DNA from: Acetobacterium woodii
GTDB lineage: Bacteria; Bacillota; Clostridia; Eubacteriales; Eubacteriaceae
NCBI GenBank assembly: GCA_016213825.1
Contig: JACQZP010000009.1
Location: forward strand, 62,001-126,000
Direction of reading: 5' to 3'
Length of the DNA: 64,000 nt
The first letter of the stretch is position 1. Each line of letters begins with the position of its first letter. The notes beneath the pieces were generated by a model. That model was not told the origin of the DNA. It worked only from the letters and a program-made list of their open reading frames with translations, and made no database searches. This document shows, in pieces, positions 9,568-17,455 of the stretch. A program made the translations under genes and the position numbers.

Positions 9568-10527
9568 CTATACGTATCTTCCCACAAAAAGCTTGCTCAG
9601 TGATCGGCCAAAATGGACATAATCAATGGCGCGGCCGAAGAGGGTTCCGGTGGAAAGAATTTTAATTTTTTCGATTTGTTTTTCTTTGGGAATAATTAGT
9701 GTGTTCAGAGTAACCAGTTCTTCAATGGCTGAATCCTGGATGCGCTGGATAGCTGGGCCAGAAAATACCCCGTGACTACAGGCAGCAAACACCGAATTGG
9801 CACCGAGCTCAATGAGGGCATTCGCACCGGAGGTAATGGTTCCGGCGGTATCAATCATATCATCGATCATGATGCAGTTTTTTCCTTTAACATCACCAAT
9901 AACGTTCATAACTGCCGTTTCATTAGGACGGGGACGTTCTTTGTCAATAATCGCAAAGGGACAATTCAAGCTTCTGGCCAGTTTTCGTGATCGCTTAACG
10001 CTACCCACATCTGGGGATACAACAACCATATTTTCTAGTTTTTTATCTTTGTAGTATTCAGTAATTAGAGCGCTGCCTGATAAGTGATCCAGAGGGATAT
10101 CAAAGAAACCCTGAATCTGGTTGGAGTGCAAATCCATGGTGATAACCCGGTCGGCACCGGCGGTGGTTAACAGGTTTGCCACCAGTTTGGCGGTAATCGG
10201 ATCCCGGGATTTTGCCTTACGATCCTGTCGGGCATAGCCATAATATGGGATCACTGCATTAATTCGACCAGCCGAAGCGCGTTTCATGGAATCGATGAGA
10301 ATCAGTAATTCCATTAAATTTTCATTCACCGGGGTGCCCGTAGACTGGATGACAAAAACATCTGCTCCACGAACCGATTCAAAGACATTCACGCCGATTT
10401 CCCCATCACTAAAGGAGACCACCTCAGCGTTACACAGCTGGACTTCTAAATATTCGGCAATTTCCTGCGCCAATGCGATATTCGAGTTCCCAGCAATAAT
10501 CTTAATTCCACTATACTTTCCATCCAT
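9568..10527 (-). CDS. prs: Ribose-phosphate pyrophosphokinase (PRPP synthase)
   Basis: About 319 residues. Makes 5-phosphoribosyl 1-diphosphate from ribose 5-phosphate and ATP for purine, pyrimidine, His, Trp and NAD synthesis. Visible family motifs are FSDGEIGVNVFESVRG, the QDRKAKSRDPITAKLVANLL flexible-loop region, DLHSNQIQGFFD, VSPDVGSVKRSRKLA and the PRPP-binding IMIDDMIDTAGTI. The internal ATG (MDGKYSGIK) is chosen because AAGAGG is only one base from the upstream ATG but ten from this one; the choice is not certain. The gene lies downstream of glmU, the gene order seen in Bacillus (glmU-prs). Confidence 0.95.
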   Translation of the reverse strand: MDGKYSGIKIIAGNSNIALAQEIAEYLEVQLCNAEVVSFSDGEIGVNVFESVRGADVFVIQSTGTPVNENLMELLILIDSMKRASAGRINAVIPYYGYARQDRKAKSRDPITAKLVANLLTTAGADRVITMDLHSNQIQGFFDIPLDHLSGSALITEYYKDKKLENMVVVSPDVGSVKRSRKLARSLNCPFAIIDKERPRPNETAVMNVIGDVKGKNCIMIDDMIDTAGTITSGANALIELGANSVFAACSHGVFSGPAIQRIQDSAIEELVTLNTLIIPKEKQIEKIKILSTGTLFGRAIDYVHFGRSLSKLFVGRYV

Positions 10528-10580
10528 CTGTTTCATACCTCTTCTTAATCTTCTCTATTTTCTATTTTGTTGATGATGTG

Positions 10581-11939
10581 TTACTTTTTTAAATAACCGA
10601 CTTTATTAACCTGTCTTGCTCTGGCAATCGCCAGACTGTCTTCAGGCACATCTTCGGTAATGGTGGAGCCGGCGGCGATATAGGCGCCTTCCTTAACTGT
10701 TACCGGCGCAATCAGATTGGTGTTGCATCCGATAAAGGCATTTTTTTCCACAATGGTTCGATATTTTTTCTTGCCATCGTAATTGACAAAAACGGTGCCG
10801 CAACCCAGGTTTACATTTTCGCCAACGTCACCATCGCCAATATAGGTCAGGTGTGAAGCTTTGGCACCATCTGCCATGGTCGAATTTTTAACTTCGACAA
10901 AATCGCCAACCTTGCAGTGCTTACCAATTTCACTGCCCGGGCGAATATAGGCGTAGGGTCCGACGCTCGTATAATCATCGACACTGCTTTCTAAAATTGT
11001 GGAACTTTGAATCGTTACATTATTCCCAATTTTTGTGTGGACTAACCGACTATTGGCCCCGATCAGACAATCTTCGCCAATAACCGTTTCGCCTTCGAGG
11101 ATGACGCCGGGATAGAGAATGGTATCCTGTCCGACCAGCACCCGATTACCCACATAGGTTGTTGCTGGATCGATCATTGTCACACCGGCATCCATCAGTT
11201 TGCGGTTAATCCGTTTGCGCATCACTACTTCGGCTTCAGCCAGCTGCACCCTTGAATTAATGGCCTGAATATCTTCCGGATCCGGGGTTACATAGGTACC
11301 GGCTGTTTTTCCCATTTTTCTCATAATTTCAATGACATCAGTCAGATAATACTCACCCTGGGAATTATCGGTTTTTAATTCTTGCAAGGCCAGAATAAGC
11401 GCCTGGGCATCAAAACAATACATCCCCGAATTAATTTCTTTGATCTGTTTTTCTTCTGGATTGGCATCCTTTTCTTCCACAATCTTTTGAAGTTCCCCAC
11501 TTCTGTTTTTGATCATTCGACCATAACCAGTCGGTTCATCGAATTTGGCAGTCAAAACCGTTGCCGCATATCCCCCGGTTTCATGGGCTAAAACCAGGCC
11601 TTCAATGGTCTCCGCCCGAATCAGTGGGGCATCCCCAACCAAAACGATCAGGTTACCCTGGAGTTTTTCAAAAAACGGCAGCGCTTGTAATACCGCATGA
11701 CCGGTTCCCAACTGATCTTTCTGATAGTAAGTCTCCAGCTGCGGAGAAAGACTTTCTTTAACCATCTCAGCTTGAAAACCAACAATGACGGCAATGTCCA
11801 AAATCCCTGAATCCCTGCTGGCACCAACCACGTAATCGAGAATATTCTCGCCACATACCTGATGGAGCACTTTCGGTTTTTGTGATCGCATCCGGGTTCC
11901 TTCCCCGGCGGCCAATATGAGTGTTTTTGAATGGTTCAT
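10581..11939 (-). CDS. glmU: Bifunctional GlmU: glucosamine-1-P acetyltransferase / GlcNAc-1-P uridyltransferase
   Basis: About 452 residues. The N-terminal half is a nucleotidyltransferase with LAAGEGTRMRSQKPKVLH, VLVGDAPLI and EKDANPEE. The C-terminal half is a left-handed beta-helix acetyltransferase made of hexapeptide repeats (for example VGPYAYIRPGSEIG, GVNVNLGCGT-type turns) with the YDGKKK region for acetyl transfer. It produces UDP-GlcNAc for peptidoglycan and teichoic acids. The start is the second Met (MNHSKTLIL): GGAG lies six bases before it, whereas the upstream ATG has no ribosome site and overlaps that GGAG. Confidence 0.96.
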   Translation of the reverse strand: MNHSKTLILAAGEGTRMRSQKPKVLHQVCGENILDYVVGASRDSGILDIAVIVGFQAEMVKESLSPQLETYYQKDQLGTGHAVLQALPFFEKLQGNLIVLVGDAPLIRAETIEGLVLAHETGGYAATVLTAKFDEPTGYGRMIKNRSGELQKIVEEKDANPEEKQIKEINSGMYCFDAQALILALQELKTDNSQGEYYLTDVIEIMRKMGKTAGTYVTPDPEDIQAINSRVQLAEAEVVMRKRINRKLMDAGVTMIDPATTYVGNRVLVGQDTILYPGVILEGETVIGEDCLIGANSRLVHTKIGNNVTIQSSTILESSVDDYTSVGPYAYIRPGSEIGKHCKVGDFVEVKNSTMADGAKASHLTYIGDGDVGENVNLGCGTVFVNYDGKKKYRTIVEKNAFIGCNTNLIAPVTVKEGAYIAAGSTITEDVPEDSLAIARARQVNKVGYLKK

Positions 11940-11960
11940 TTTCAACTCCATACATCTATT

Positions 11961-12036
11961 AATTTAGGCATTTGCAAAATTAAAAAACATCGAACAACGG
12001 TTGCTTTGGGTGCAGTTTCGCAATTACCTATCTATT
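11961..12036. repeat. Deleted copy of palindromic element family A
   Basis: Carries the terminal inverted repeats (aggcatttgc ... gcaattacct) and the stretch aacaacggttgctttgggtg found at the right end of the full copy at 17252-17428, but lacks the centre. It is in the opposite orientation to the copy at 1995. Confidence 0.7.
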
Positions 12037-12046
12037 AATTAACAAC

Positions 12047-12075
12047 AAAAAAAGGGAAGCGCTTCCCCTTTTTTT
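12047..12075 (-). terminator. Rho-independent terminator after spoVG
   Basis: GGGAAGC / GCTTCCC hairpin with A-rich and T-rich flanks, 20 bases after the spoVG stop. Stem and flanking A/T tracts are symmetric, so it may also act on plus-strand transcripts. Confidence 0.85.
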
Positions 12076-12094
12076 AACTTTTTCTGTTAAATTT

Positions 12095-12418
12095 TTATTC
12101 TTCTTCGTAATCTACTTCTAGTTCAACTTCTGCTTCTTCTTCATTGGTTACTTGATTATCCTCTGCTATGGCCTTTTCGTAAGCTCGCAGAACACTTTCC
12201 TGCATTTCACGACGGGTACCCATATTTATAGGATGTGCAATATCCTTGAATTCGCCATCCGGCGTTTTTCGACTGGGCATCGCAATAAAAAATCCGCTTT
12301 GTCCCTCAATTACCTTAATATCATGAACAACAAATTGATCATCAAAAGTAACTGAGACAATTGCTCTCATTTTACCCTCTGGATACGTTTTCCGTACTCT
12401 TACGTCCGTTATTTCCAT
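12095..12418 (-). CDS. spoVG: Septation/sporulation regulator SpoVG
   Basis: 107 residues, with the typical beginning [10 protein letters not shown], then [25 protein letters not shown] and the [21 protein letters not shown] motif. SpoVG is a small conserved nucleic-acid-binding regulator of division, capsule and development in Firmicutes; it is widespread in non-sporulating species too. The acidic C-terminal tail is longer than in Bacillus. It has a strong GGGGAGGC ribosome site, its own promoter (12457-12485) and its own terminator, so it is a monocistronic unit placed between purR and glmU as in Bacillus. Confidence 0.96.
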   Translation of the reverse strand: MEITDVRVRKTYPEGKMRAIVSVTFDDQFVVHDIKVIEGQSGFFIAMPSRKTPDGEFKDIAHPINMGTRREMQESVLRAYEKAIAEDNQVTNEEEAEVELEVDYEEE

Positions 12419-12456
12419 CTCGTAAGCCTCCCCTTTGAAATAAAGTCACATGTCTG

Positions 12457-12485
12457 ATTCTACGTATATACTAACACAAATTCAA
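12457..12485 (-). promoter_or_regulatory. Predicted promoter of spoVG
   Basis: TTGAAT and TAGAAT separated by exactly 17 bases on the minus strand, with a short A/T-rich leader ending in GGGGAGG before the spoVG ATG. Confidence 0.65.
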
Positions 12486-12627
12486 CAATATTAAAACAAA
12501 AACCTTAAGTTTTTTCGATTCTTATTATTTTTAAAAAGGGTTTAAAAAAAATAATGAACTTACTCTGTTTAATGTTCTGTTTTATTGTTGCAGTTTGCGT
12601 TTAATATACACTTTTTACTTGGGTTTT

Positions 12628-13431
12628 TCAGCTATCCGAATACAGTGAAACCCGCAAACCGGTTTCCATGTTTTCATCATCCATCCAGATCAGGGGAGTG
12701 AAATCATCAACTAATTTTTCCACTGGGGATCGGGTCACAAAAATAACACAGATTCCCATGACCTGTGCCCCGACTTCTTCCATCAGGTTGGTCATTCCCT
12801 TGGCGGTGCCGCCGCCCTTCATAAAATCATCGATAACCAATACCTTTTTGTCCTTCAAATCGATCCGTCTGCTCAGGTACATGGTCTTGATTTTATTGGA
12901 TGAGCCCGAAATATAATTCACACTGGTGGTCGCCCCTTCGGTGACCCGATTGGAACGCCGGATCAAACCCATTGGTACATTTAAATAGTGAGCCGTTTCC
13001 ATCGCCACCGGGATTCCTTTGGTTTCGGTGGTGACTACATACTCTATACCCATTTCGCCATACTTTGAAGCAATAATCCGACCAATATTTTTAGAATAAC
13101 GGGGATTTGATAAAATATCACTGTAATAGACAAATCCCCCTTGTATTTTTCGTGAGGGCGACTGGAGTTGCTCGGCAATTTCTGTTAAGATGCCAACCTC
13201 TTCCGTTTTGGTAACCTTGGGATGATAGACCACGCCGCCGGAAGCGCCGGAATAGGTTTCAACATAACCAGTACCGGTTAGTTCAATAGCATTTTTGACA
13301 ATCGCCACATCTTCGCAAACGCTTGATTTTCCCGCTTCCAGTAAATCGGTAAAATAATTGTAACTGAAAACTTCATTGGGATGGTCTGACAATATTTTTG
13401 TAATGACACTGATTCTTTCATTTTTTTTCAT
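12628..13431 (-). CDS. purR: Purine operon repressor PurR (Bacillus type)
   Basis: 267 residues. An N-terminal winged-helix DNA-binding domain (MKKNERISVITKIL...) precedes a phosphoribosyltransferase-fold effector domain with the PRPP-binding loop VLVIDDFMKGGGTAKGM. In Bacillus PRPP binding releases PurR from purine operators; the domain is regulatory, not catalytic. The gene is divergent from murC with a 262-base gap. PurR and spoVG adjacency is conserved in Firmicutes. The prs gene 2 kb downstream makes the effector of this repressor, though no PurBox pair was identified by eye. Confidence 0.95.
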   Translation of the reverse strand: MKKNERISVITKILSDHPNEVFSYNYFTDLLEAGKSSVCEDVAIVKNAIELTGTGYVETYSGASGGVVYHPKVTKTEEVGILTEIAEQLQSPSRKIQGGFVYYSDILSNPRYSKNIGRIIASKYGEMGIEYVVTTETKGIPVAMETAHYLNVPMGLIRRSNRVTEGATTSVNYISGSSNKIKTMYLSRRIDLKDKKVLVIDDFMKGGGTAKGMTNLMEEVGAQVMGICVIFVTRSPVEKLVDDFTPLIWMDDENMETGLRVSLYSDS

Positions 13432-13548
13432 TTTCCACCTGTGATGGATTTTATTAAAATCCGAACATTTTTCTCAATAACTATAATATTATTCATATTT
13501 CGGTGAAAGTGCAAGTTTTTTTTAATCTTTACTCGATGGAAACACCTG

Positions 13549-13557
13549 TGTTATAAT
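13549..13557 (+). promoter_or_regulatory. Extended -10 element upstream of murC
   Basis: TGTTATAAT, an extended -10 motif, 137 bases before the murC start. The -35 region is weak. Confidence 0.4.
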
Positions 13558-13693
13558 TCGTCTTAAAGTGTTTTCCCCAATTTGAATGGTATTTTCGATT
13601 ATTTCATGCTCATTTCAAGCCACTTACCAGACACTTTCAGATGATTCATTAAGAAATAATTAAGATTTTATTACCGATAAAGGAGCTGATTAT

Positions 13694-15112
13694 TTGAAAT
13701 CACAACTAGAAAAAAAATTCAACCGACCCATCAATAAATTATTCTTCATTGGAATTGGCGGGAGCAGCATGAGCGGACTTGCGACAATGTCTTTATCCCA
13801 AGGTTTTTCCATTGAAGGTTCTGATATGATTGCCTCATCCTACACCGAAAAGCTGGAATGTCTGGGGATCAAAGTCCACATCGGACACCACTACGAAAAC
13901 ATTCCCCCCGACACCGACTGTGTTGTTTATTCTGCCGCCATCCACGAGGATAATCCCGATATGATTAAAGCGACGGATCTCAACCTTCCCAAAATCGAAC
14001 GTTCGAGTTTTCTGGGTCTTTTTTCCCACATCTTTGATAAAACCATCGCCGTTTCCGGCACCCATGGCAAAACCACTACCTCTTCCATGGTTGCCTGTCT
14101 GCTCCAACATGCTGAGCTGCGGCCAAGCATGAGTATCGGCGGCAAGCTTGATGAATTTGGCGGCAATGCCGTTATTGACGGAAAAGAATTCTTTGTGGTG
14201 GAGGCCTGTGAATATGTGGACAGTTTCCTGACCACTTCCCATTCCATTGGTATTATTACCAATATTGAAGAAGATCATCTGGATTATTTCAAAGGCGGAC
14301 TAAAACAAATCAAGGAATCTTTTACCAATTTTGGCAAAATCCTCCCCGCTAGTGGTCTGATGATTGCCTACGGTGATTCTCAGGACGTGCTGGATGTTGT
14401 TACCGATTTAGCCTGCCCGGTGATCACCTACGGTTTAAATAAAACCAATGACTGGTACCCGGAAAATATTGAATATGACAAGGTTGGGAAACCCAGCTTT
14501 GACGTTTATAAGAATGGTACCTTTTATGGACACTACCAATTGGTGATTCCCGGAGAACACAATGTTCTTAACGCCCTCTCAGCCATTATCTGTGGTGACT
14601 TCCTGGAAATCCCGGTTGCTACTTCCATCAGTGGCCTGGCAAAATTCACCGGCGCCAAACGCCGTTTTGAATTCCGGGGCGAAGTCAACGGCATTAACGT
14701 ATATGAAGATTACGCCCATCATCCAACCGAGTTAAAGGTTGTCGTCGATGCGTGTTTGAATTATGATCATCACAAACTCTGGGTTGTCTTTCAACCCCAT
14801 ACCTATTCCCGAACCTTCTTTTTCTTTGATGACTTTGTGGATGCTTTTGCAAAGGCGGATTACGTTATTCTCAATGACATTTATTCGGATCGGGAAGGCA
14901 ATGACTGGAATATTTATTCTGAAGATCTGCAAAAAGCCATTGAAGAAAAATATGGCATTCCAACGGTTACAATTTCGGCTTTTAGTGATATTGTTGATCA
15001 TCTAACCAGCCATTTATGTGAAAATGATATGGTTTTAGTGGCCGGTTCTCAGACCATCAATCATGTTGCCTTTGATCTGGTGGATAAGTTAAAAGAGATT
15101 CATAATTCTTGA
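13694..15112 (+). CDS. murC: UDP-N-acetylmuramate--L-alanine ligase MurC
   Basis: 472 residues, cytoplasmic Mur ligase adding L-Ala to UDP-MurNAc in peptidoglycan synthesis. The N-terminal Rossmann domain has FIGIGGSSMSGLA, the central ATPase has SGTHGKTTTSSM, and the C-terminal domain has YEDYAHHPTE and VFQPHTYSRT. The start codon is TTG, preceded by AGGAG at the right spacing; no ATG fits better. It is oriented away from purR. Confidence 0.95.
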   Translation: MKSQLEKKFNRPINKLFFIGIGGSSMSGLATMSLSQGFSIEGSDMIASSYTEKLECLGIKVHIGHHYENIPPDTDCVVYSAAIHEDNPDMIKATDLNLPKIERSSFLGLFSHIFDKTIAVSGTHGKTTTSSMVACLLQHAELRPSMSIGGKLDEFGGNAVIDGKEFFVVEACEYVDSFLTTSHSIGIITNIEEDHLDYFKGGLKQIKESFTNFGKILPASGLMIAYGDSQDVLDVVTDLACPVITYGLNKTNDWYPENIEYDKVGKPSFDVYKNGTFYGHYQLVIPGEHNVLNALSAIICGDFLEIPVATSISGLAKFTGAKRRFEFRGEVNGINVYEDYAHHPTELKVVVDACLNYDHHKLWVVFQPHTYSRTFFFFDDFVDAFAKADYVILNDIYSDREGNDWNIYSEDLQKAIEEKYGIPTVTISAFSDIVDHLTSHLCENDMVLVAGSQTINHVAFDLVDKLKEIHNS

Positions 15113-15137
15113 CATTTTTTCCCAATAGGAGTATTCT
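15109..15137 (+). promoter_or_regulatory. Predicted promoter of the DUF4190 gene
   Basis: TTGACA and TATTCT with 17 bases between them. The -35 box overlaps the murC stop codon, so the next gene can be transcribed separately. Confidence 0.65.
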
Positions 15138-15171
15138 AAAGATAGAAATAATTTAACTTTAGGAGGCTAAT

Positions 15172-15459
15172 ATGGAACAGTATAACAATAAGGCCATTGC
15201 TTCCCTTGTGTTGGGAATCGTATCCTTGGTTTGTATCTTTTTGGGCTATTTTACCATTATTGGTATTGTTTGCGCCATTATCGGGTTGATCTTTGCCATT
15301 CAAATCCGCAAAGCCGGAGAATTGGAAGGATTTAAACCAAGTGGCATGGCCACTGCCGGTTTAGTACTCAATATCATTGGTCTCGGATTATGTGCACTGG
15401 CATTTATTGCCTGTGTGGCTTGTGTGGGAATCATCGGCACTGCCGGAATTTACTCCTGA
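15172..15459 (+). CDS. Small DUF4190-type membrane protein
   Basis: 95 residues with two long hydrophobic segments (about 12-48 and 63-92) joined by a short loop with charged residues and the motif GMATAGLVLNIIG. This resembles DUF4190 proteins, small membrane proteins of unknown function. It has a strong AGGAGG ribosome site, its own promoter and its own terminator. The same two-helix unit appears as the C-terminal part of the gene at 16356, so the two proteins flanking the lgt-like gene share a domain. Confidence 0.8.
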   Translation: MEQYNNKAIASLVLGIVSLVCIFLGYFTIIGIVCAIIGLIFAIQIRKAGELEGFKPSGMATAGLVLNIIGLGLCALAFIACVACVGIIGTAGIYS

Positions 15460-15476
15460 GCGACGCAATTTTTAAG

Positions 15477-15501
15477 AAGGACGAGTATTCGTCCTTTTTT
15501 T
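15477..15501 (+). terminator. Rho-independent terminator after DUF4190 gene
   Basis: AAGGACGA / TCGTCCTT stem with a 4-base loop followed by a T tract. Confidence 0.85.
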
Positions 15502-15526
15502 ATATAAAAAATCAAGGGAGCAGAAC

Positions 15527-16297
15527 ATGTATCCAATTATTCATTTTTTAAATTATTCCATTCCAACTTTCGGCATTTTGTTTTTAATTGGAACGGGGGC
15601 GGCTTTTTTGTTGGCACTGATAACCGCTAAAAAGTATGCCATAACCACCATGGATGCCATTTTTTTTGGACTCTTTGGCATCATCGGTGGCATTATTGGT
15701 GCTAAGCTGCTATTTATTGTTGTTGATTTTCCAAATCTGATCGCCCATCCCGAAACTGCGCTGATCCGACTGGCCATGGGTGGGGCCGTTTTCTATGGCG
15801 GTCTGATCGGCGGTATTCTCGGCGGCTTTTTTTATACCCATATTTATAAACTGCATACCATTCAATTTTTTGACATCGCCGTTCCCTGCCTGGCCCTTGC
15901 TCAGGCTTTTGGCCGCATCGGTTGCTTTTTCAATGGTTGCTGTTACGGCATTCCCTATGAAGGATTCGGTGCCGTTCATTACCCGGTGGGTGCCTATCCT
16001 CCCGCTGGTATTGGACTGTTTCCGGCTCAGTTAACCGAATCAGCCTTTCTTTTTATCCTGACCCTGGTTCTGCTGACGGTTTTATGGAAAAGTAAAAGCC
16101 CCGGTTTTACCACTGGTTTCTATCTGATCGGCTATGGCATCTTTCGCTTTATTAATGAATTTTTCCGATCCGATCCCCGGGGGATTGTCGGATTTCTCTC
16201 TACATCTCAGGCCATCAGTCTTATTGTTATTGGTTTTGGTTTGCTTTTTTTGCTTAAAATTCCCCAAAAGCTTTATGAAAAACATTTGAAATATTAG
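15527..16297 (+). CDS. lgt: Prolipoprotein diacylglyceryl transferase family protein (Lgt)
   Basis: 256 residues with about seven membrane segments. Lgt moves the diacylglyceryl group of phosphatidylglycerol to the lipobox Cys of pre-lipoproteins at the membrane. Supporting features are the FYGGLIGGILGG loop and GRIGCFFNGCCYG at about 129-141, which fits the Lgt signature region (canonical GRxGNFxNxExxG), and the C-terminal FRFINEFFR segment. The Cys-containing form of the signature differs from the E. coli enzyme, so a related activity is possible. GGGAG ribosome site. Several lipoproteins in this window (3827, 19394, 57457) are potential substrates. Confidence 0.85.
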   Translation: MYPIIHFLNYSIPTFGILFLIGTGAAFLLALITAKKYAITTMDAIFFGLFGIIGGIIGAKLLFIVVDFPNLIAHPETALIRLAMGGAVFYGGLIGGILGGFFYTHIYKLHTIQFFDIAVPCLALAQAFGRIGCFFNGCCYGIPYEGFGAVHYPVGAYPPAGIGLFPAQLTESAFLFILTLVLLTVLWKSKSPGFTTGFYLIGYGIFRFINEFFRSDPRGIVGFLSTSQAISLIVIGFGLLFLLKIPQKLYEKHLKY

Positions 16298-16355
16298 TTA
16301 TTCAAAAGGCTTTAGGGTATAATTAAGGTATTCAAACTATTTAGGAGGTTTTGTT

Positions 16356-17222
16356 ATGCATATGTATGATGATTATTTGGGAAATGTCTCACCTTATTCT
16401 TCCCAATCTGACAGTTTCTGGGCAATTATGCCTGTAATTATGTCCATTCTTGGTATTATTCTTGTTGTCGCTCTTGTTATTGGGCTTGTCTGCTATGTTT
16501 TTAATGCCATCGGGCTTTACACCATGGCTAAAAACAGAAATATTGAACATGCCTGGTTGGCTTGGATTCCCTTAGCCAGCAGCTATCTCATGGGCGAACT
16601 GATCAACGATGATGTCTCTATCAGTACTTGGCATATTCCCTATGCTAAACTTTTTCTGCCCCTGATGGGACTTGCCTTAACCCTGGTGATGACCATTCTC
16701 GGTTTCATTCCTTATCTTGGGGCCTTTATGGGGATTATCCTTTCACTGGCTTTGGGCTTCTATTATTATGCCGCTCAATTCTGGCTTTATAGTATCTATG
16801 ATAAGGACCACCGGGTGCTTTATCTGGTCCTCAGCATTATCTTCCCTTTCCTGGGACCTATTTTTATCTTCATTATCCGAAATCGTGATGCCTACGATGA
16901 ACGTCATCCTGAGGCCGTCATGGAATCGACATACGATGCCAAATCCATCCTGGCACTTTGTCTGGGGATTTTCTCAATCGTCAGCTTTATTACCTTAATG
17001 GGCAGTGGTCTGATTACCGGCGCCGTTGGTCTGATTTTTGGGATCATCTCCATGAAAGAACTGAAACTCCAGGGCAAACCCACTGGCATGGCAATGGCCG
17101 GCCTAATCTGTTCCATTGTTGGTATCGCTTTTACAGTACTGATGGTCTTTGCCTGTATCCTCTGCATCGGTATCGGTGGCATGGGAATGCTGGGCGGACT
17201 GATGAACGGTATGTACTACTAA
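16356..17222 (+). CDS. Membrane protein with C-terminal DUF4190-like unit
   Basis: 288 residues. Residues about 15-170 have five or so hydrophobic segments and an IEHAWLAWIPLASSYLMG motif common in small uncharacterised Firmicute membrane proteins. After a hydrophilic linker with DERHPEAVME, residues about 195-285 repeat the DUF4190 pattern seen in the 95-residue neighbour at 15172, including GKPTGMAMAGLICSIVG. No catalytic motif was recognised. Ribosome site AGGAGG; a TATAAT at 16318-16323 lies just upstream, so it may be transcribed from its own promoter. Confidence 0.75.
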   Translation: MHMYDDYLGNVSPYSSQSDSFWAIMPVIMSILGIILVVALVIGLVCYVFNAIGLYTMAKNRNIEHAWLAWIPLASSYLMGELINDDVSISTWHIPYAKLFLPLMGLALTLVMTILGFIPYLGAFMGIILSLALGFYYYAAQFWLYSIYDKDHRVLYLVLSIIFPFLGPIFIFIIRNRDAYDERHPEAVMESTYDAKSILALCLGIFSIVSFITLMGSGLITGAVGLIFGIISMKELKLQGKPTGMAMAGLICSIVGIAFTVLMVFACILCIGIGGMGMLGGLMNGMYY

Positions 17223-17251
17223 TCCCTTAAATTTTTCAACAAACATTTCTT

Positions 17252-17428
17252 AATTAGGTAATTGCGAAAGTGCCGTGAGCTTTGTGCCCAGTTTCGCACG
17301 AAACAATTTCTACACTGTACGGCGGACAGTTCGCTGAACTGTTCGCCTACACGTTACGAAATTGTTTGTGGAAACTGCACCCAAAGCAACTGTTGTTCAA
17401 TGTTTTTTAATTTCGCAAATACCTAATT
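17252..17428. repeat. Full-length palindromic element family A (177 bp)
   Basis: Terminal inverted repeats aattaggtaattgcgaaa (17252) and tttcgcaaatacctaatt (ending 17428) differ at one position. Inside, further paired arms follow (gaaacaattt ... aaattgttt and cagttcg ... cgaactg), so the whole element can fold as one long imperfect hairpin. No open reading frame. Other copies lie at 1995, 11961, 32034, 33858, 39405, 42019 and 59159. Confidence 0.85.
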
Positions 17429-17455
17429 TCTTAATAACAGAGAGGTGAATATTAA

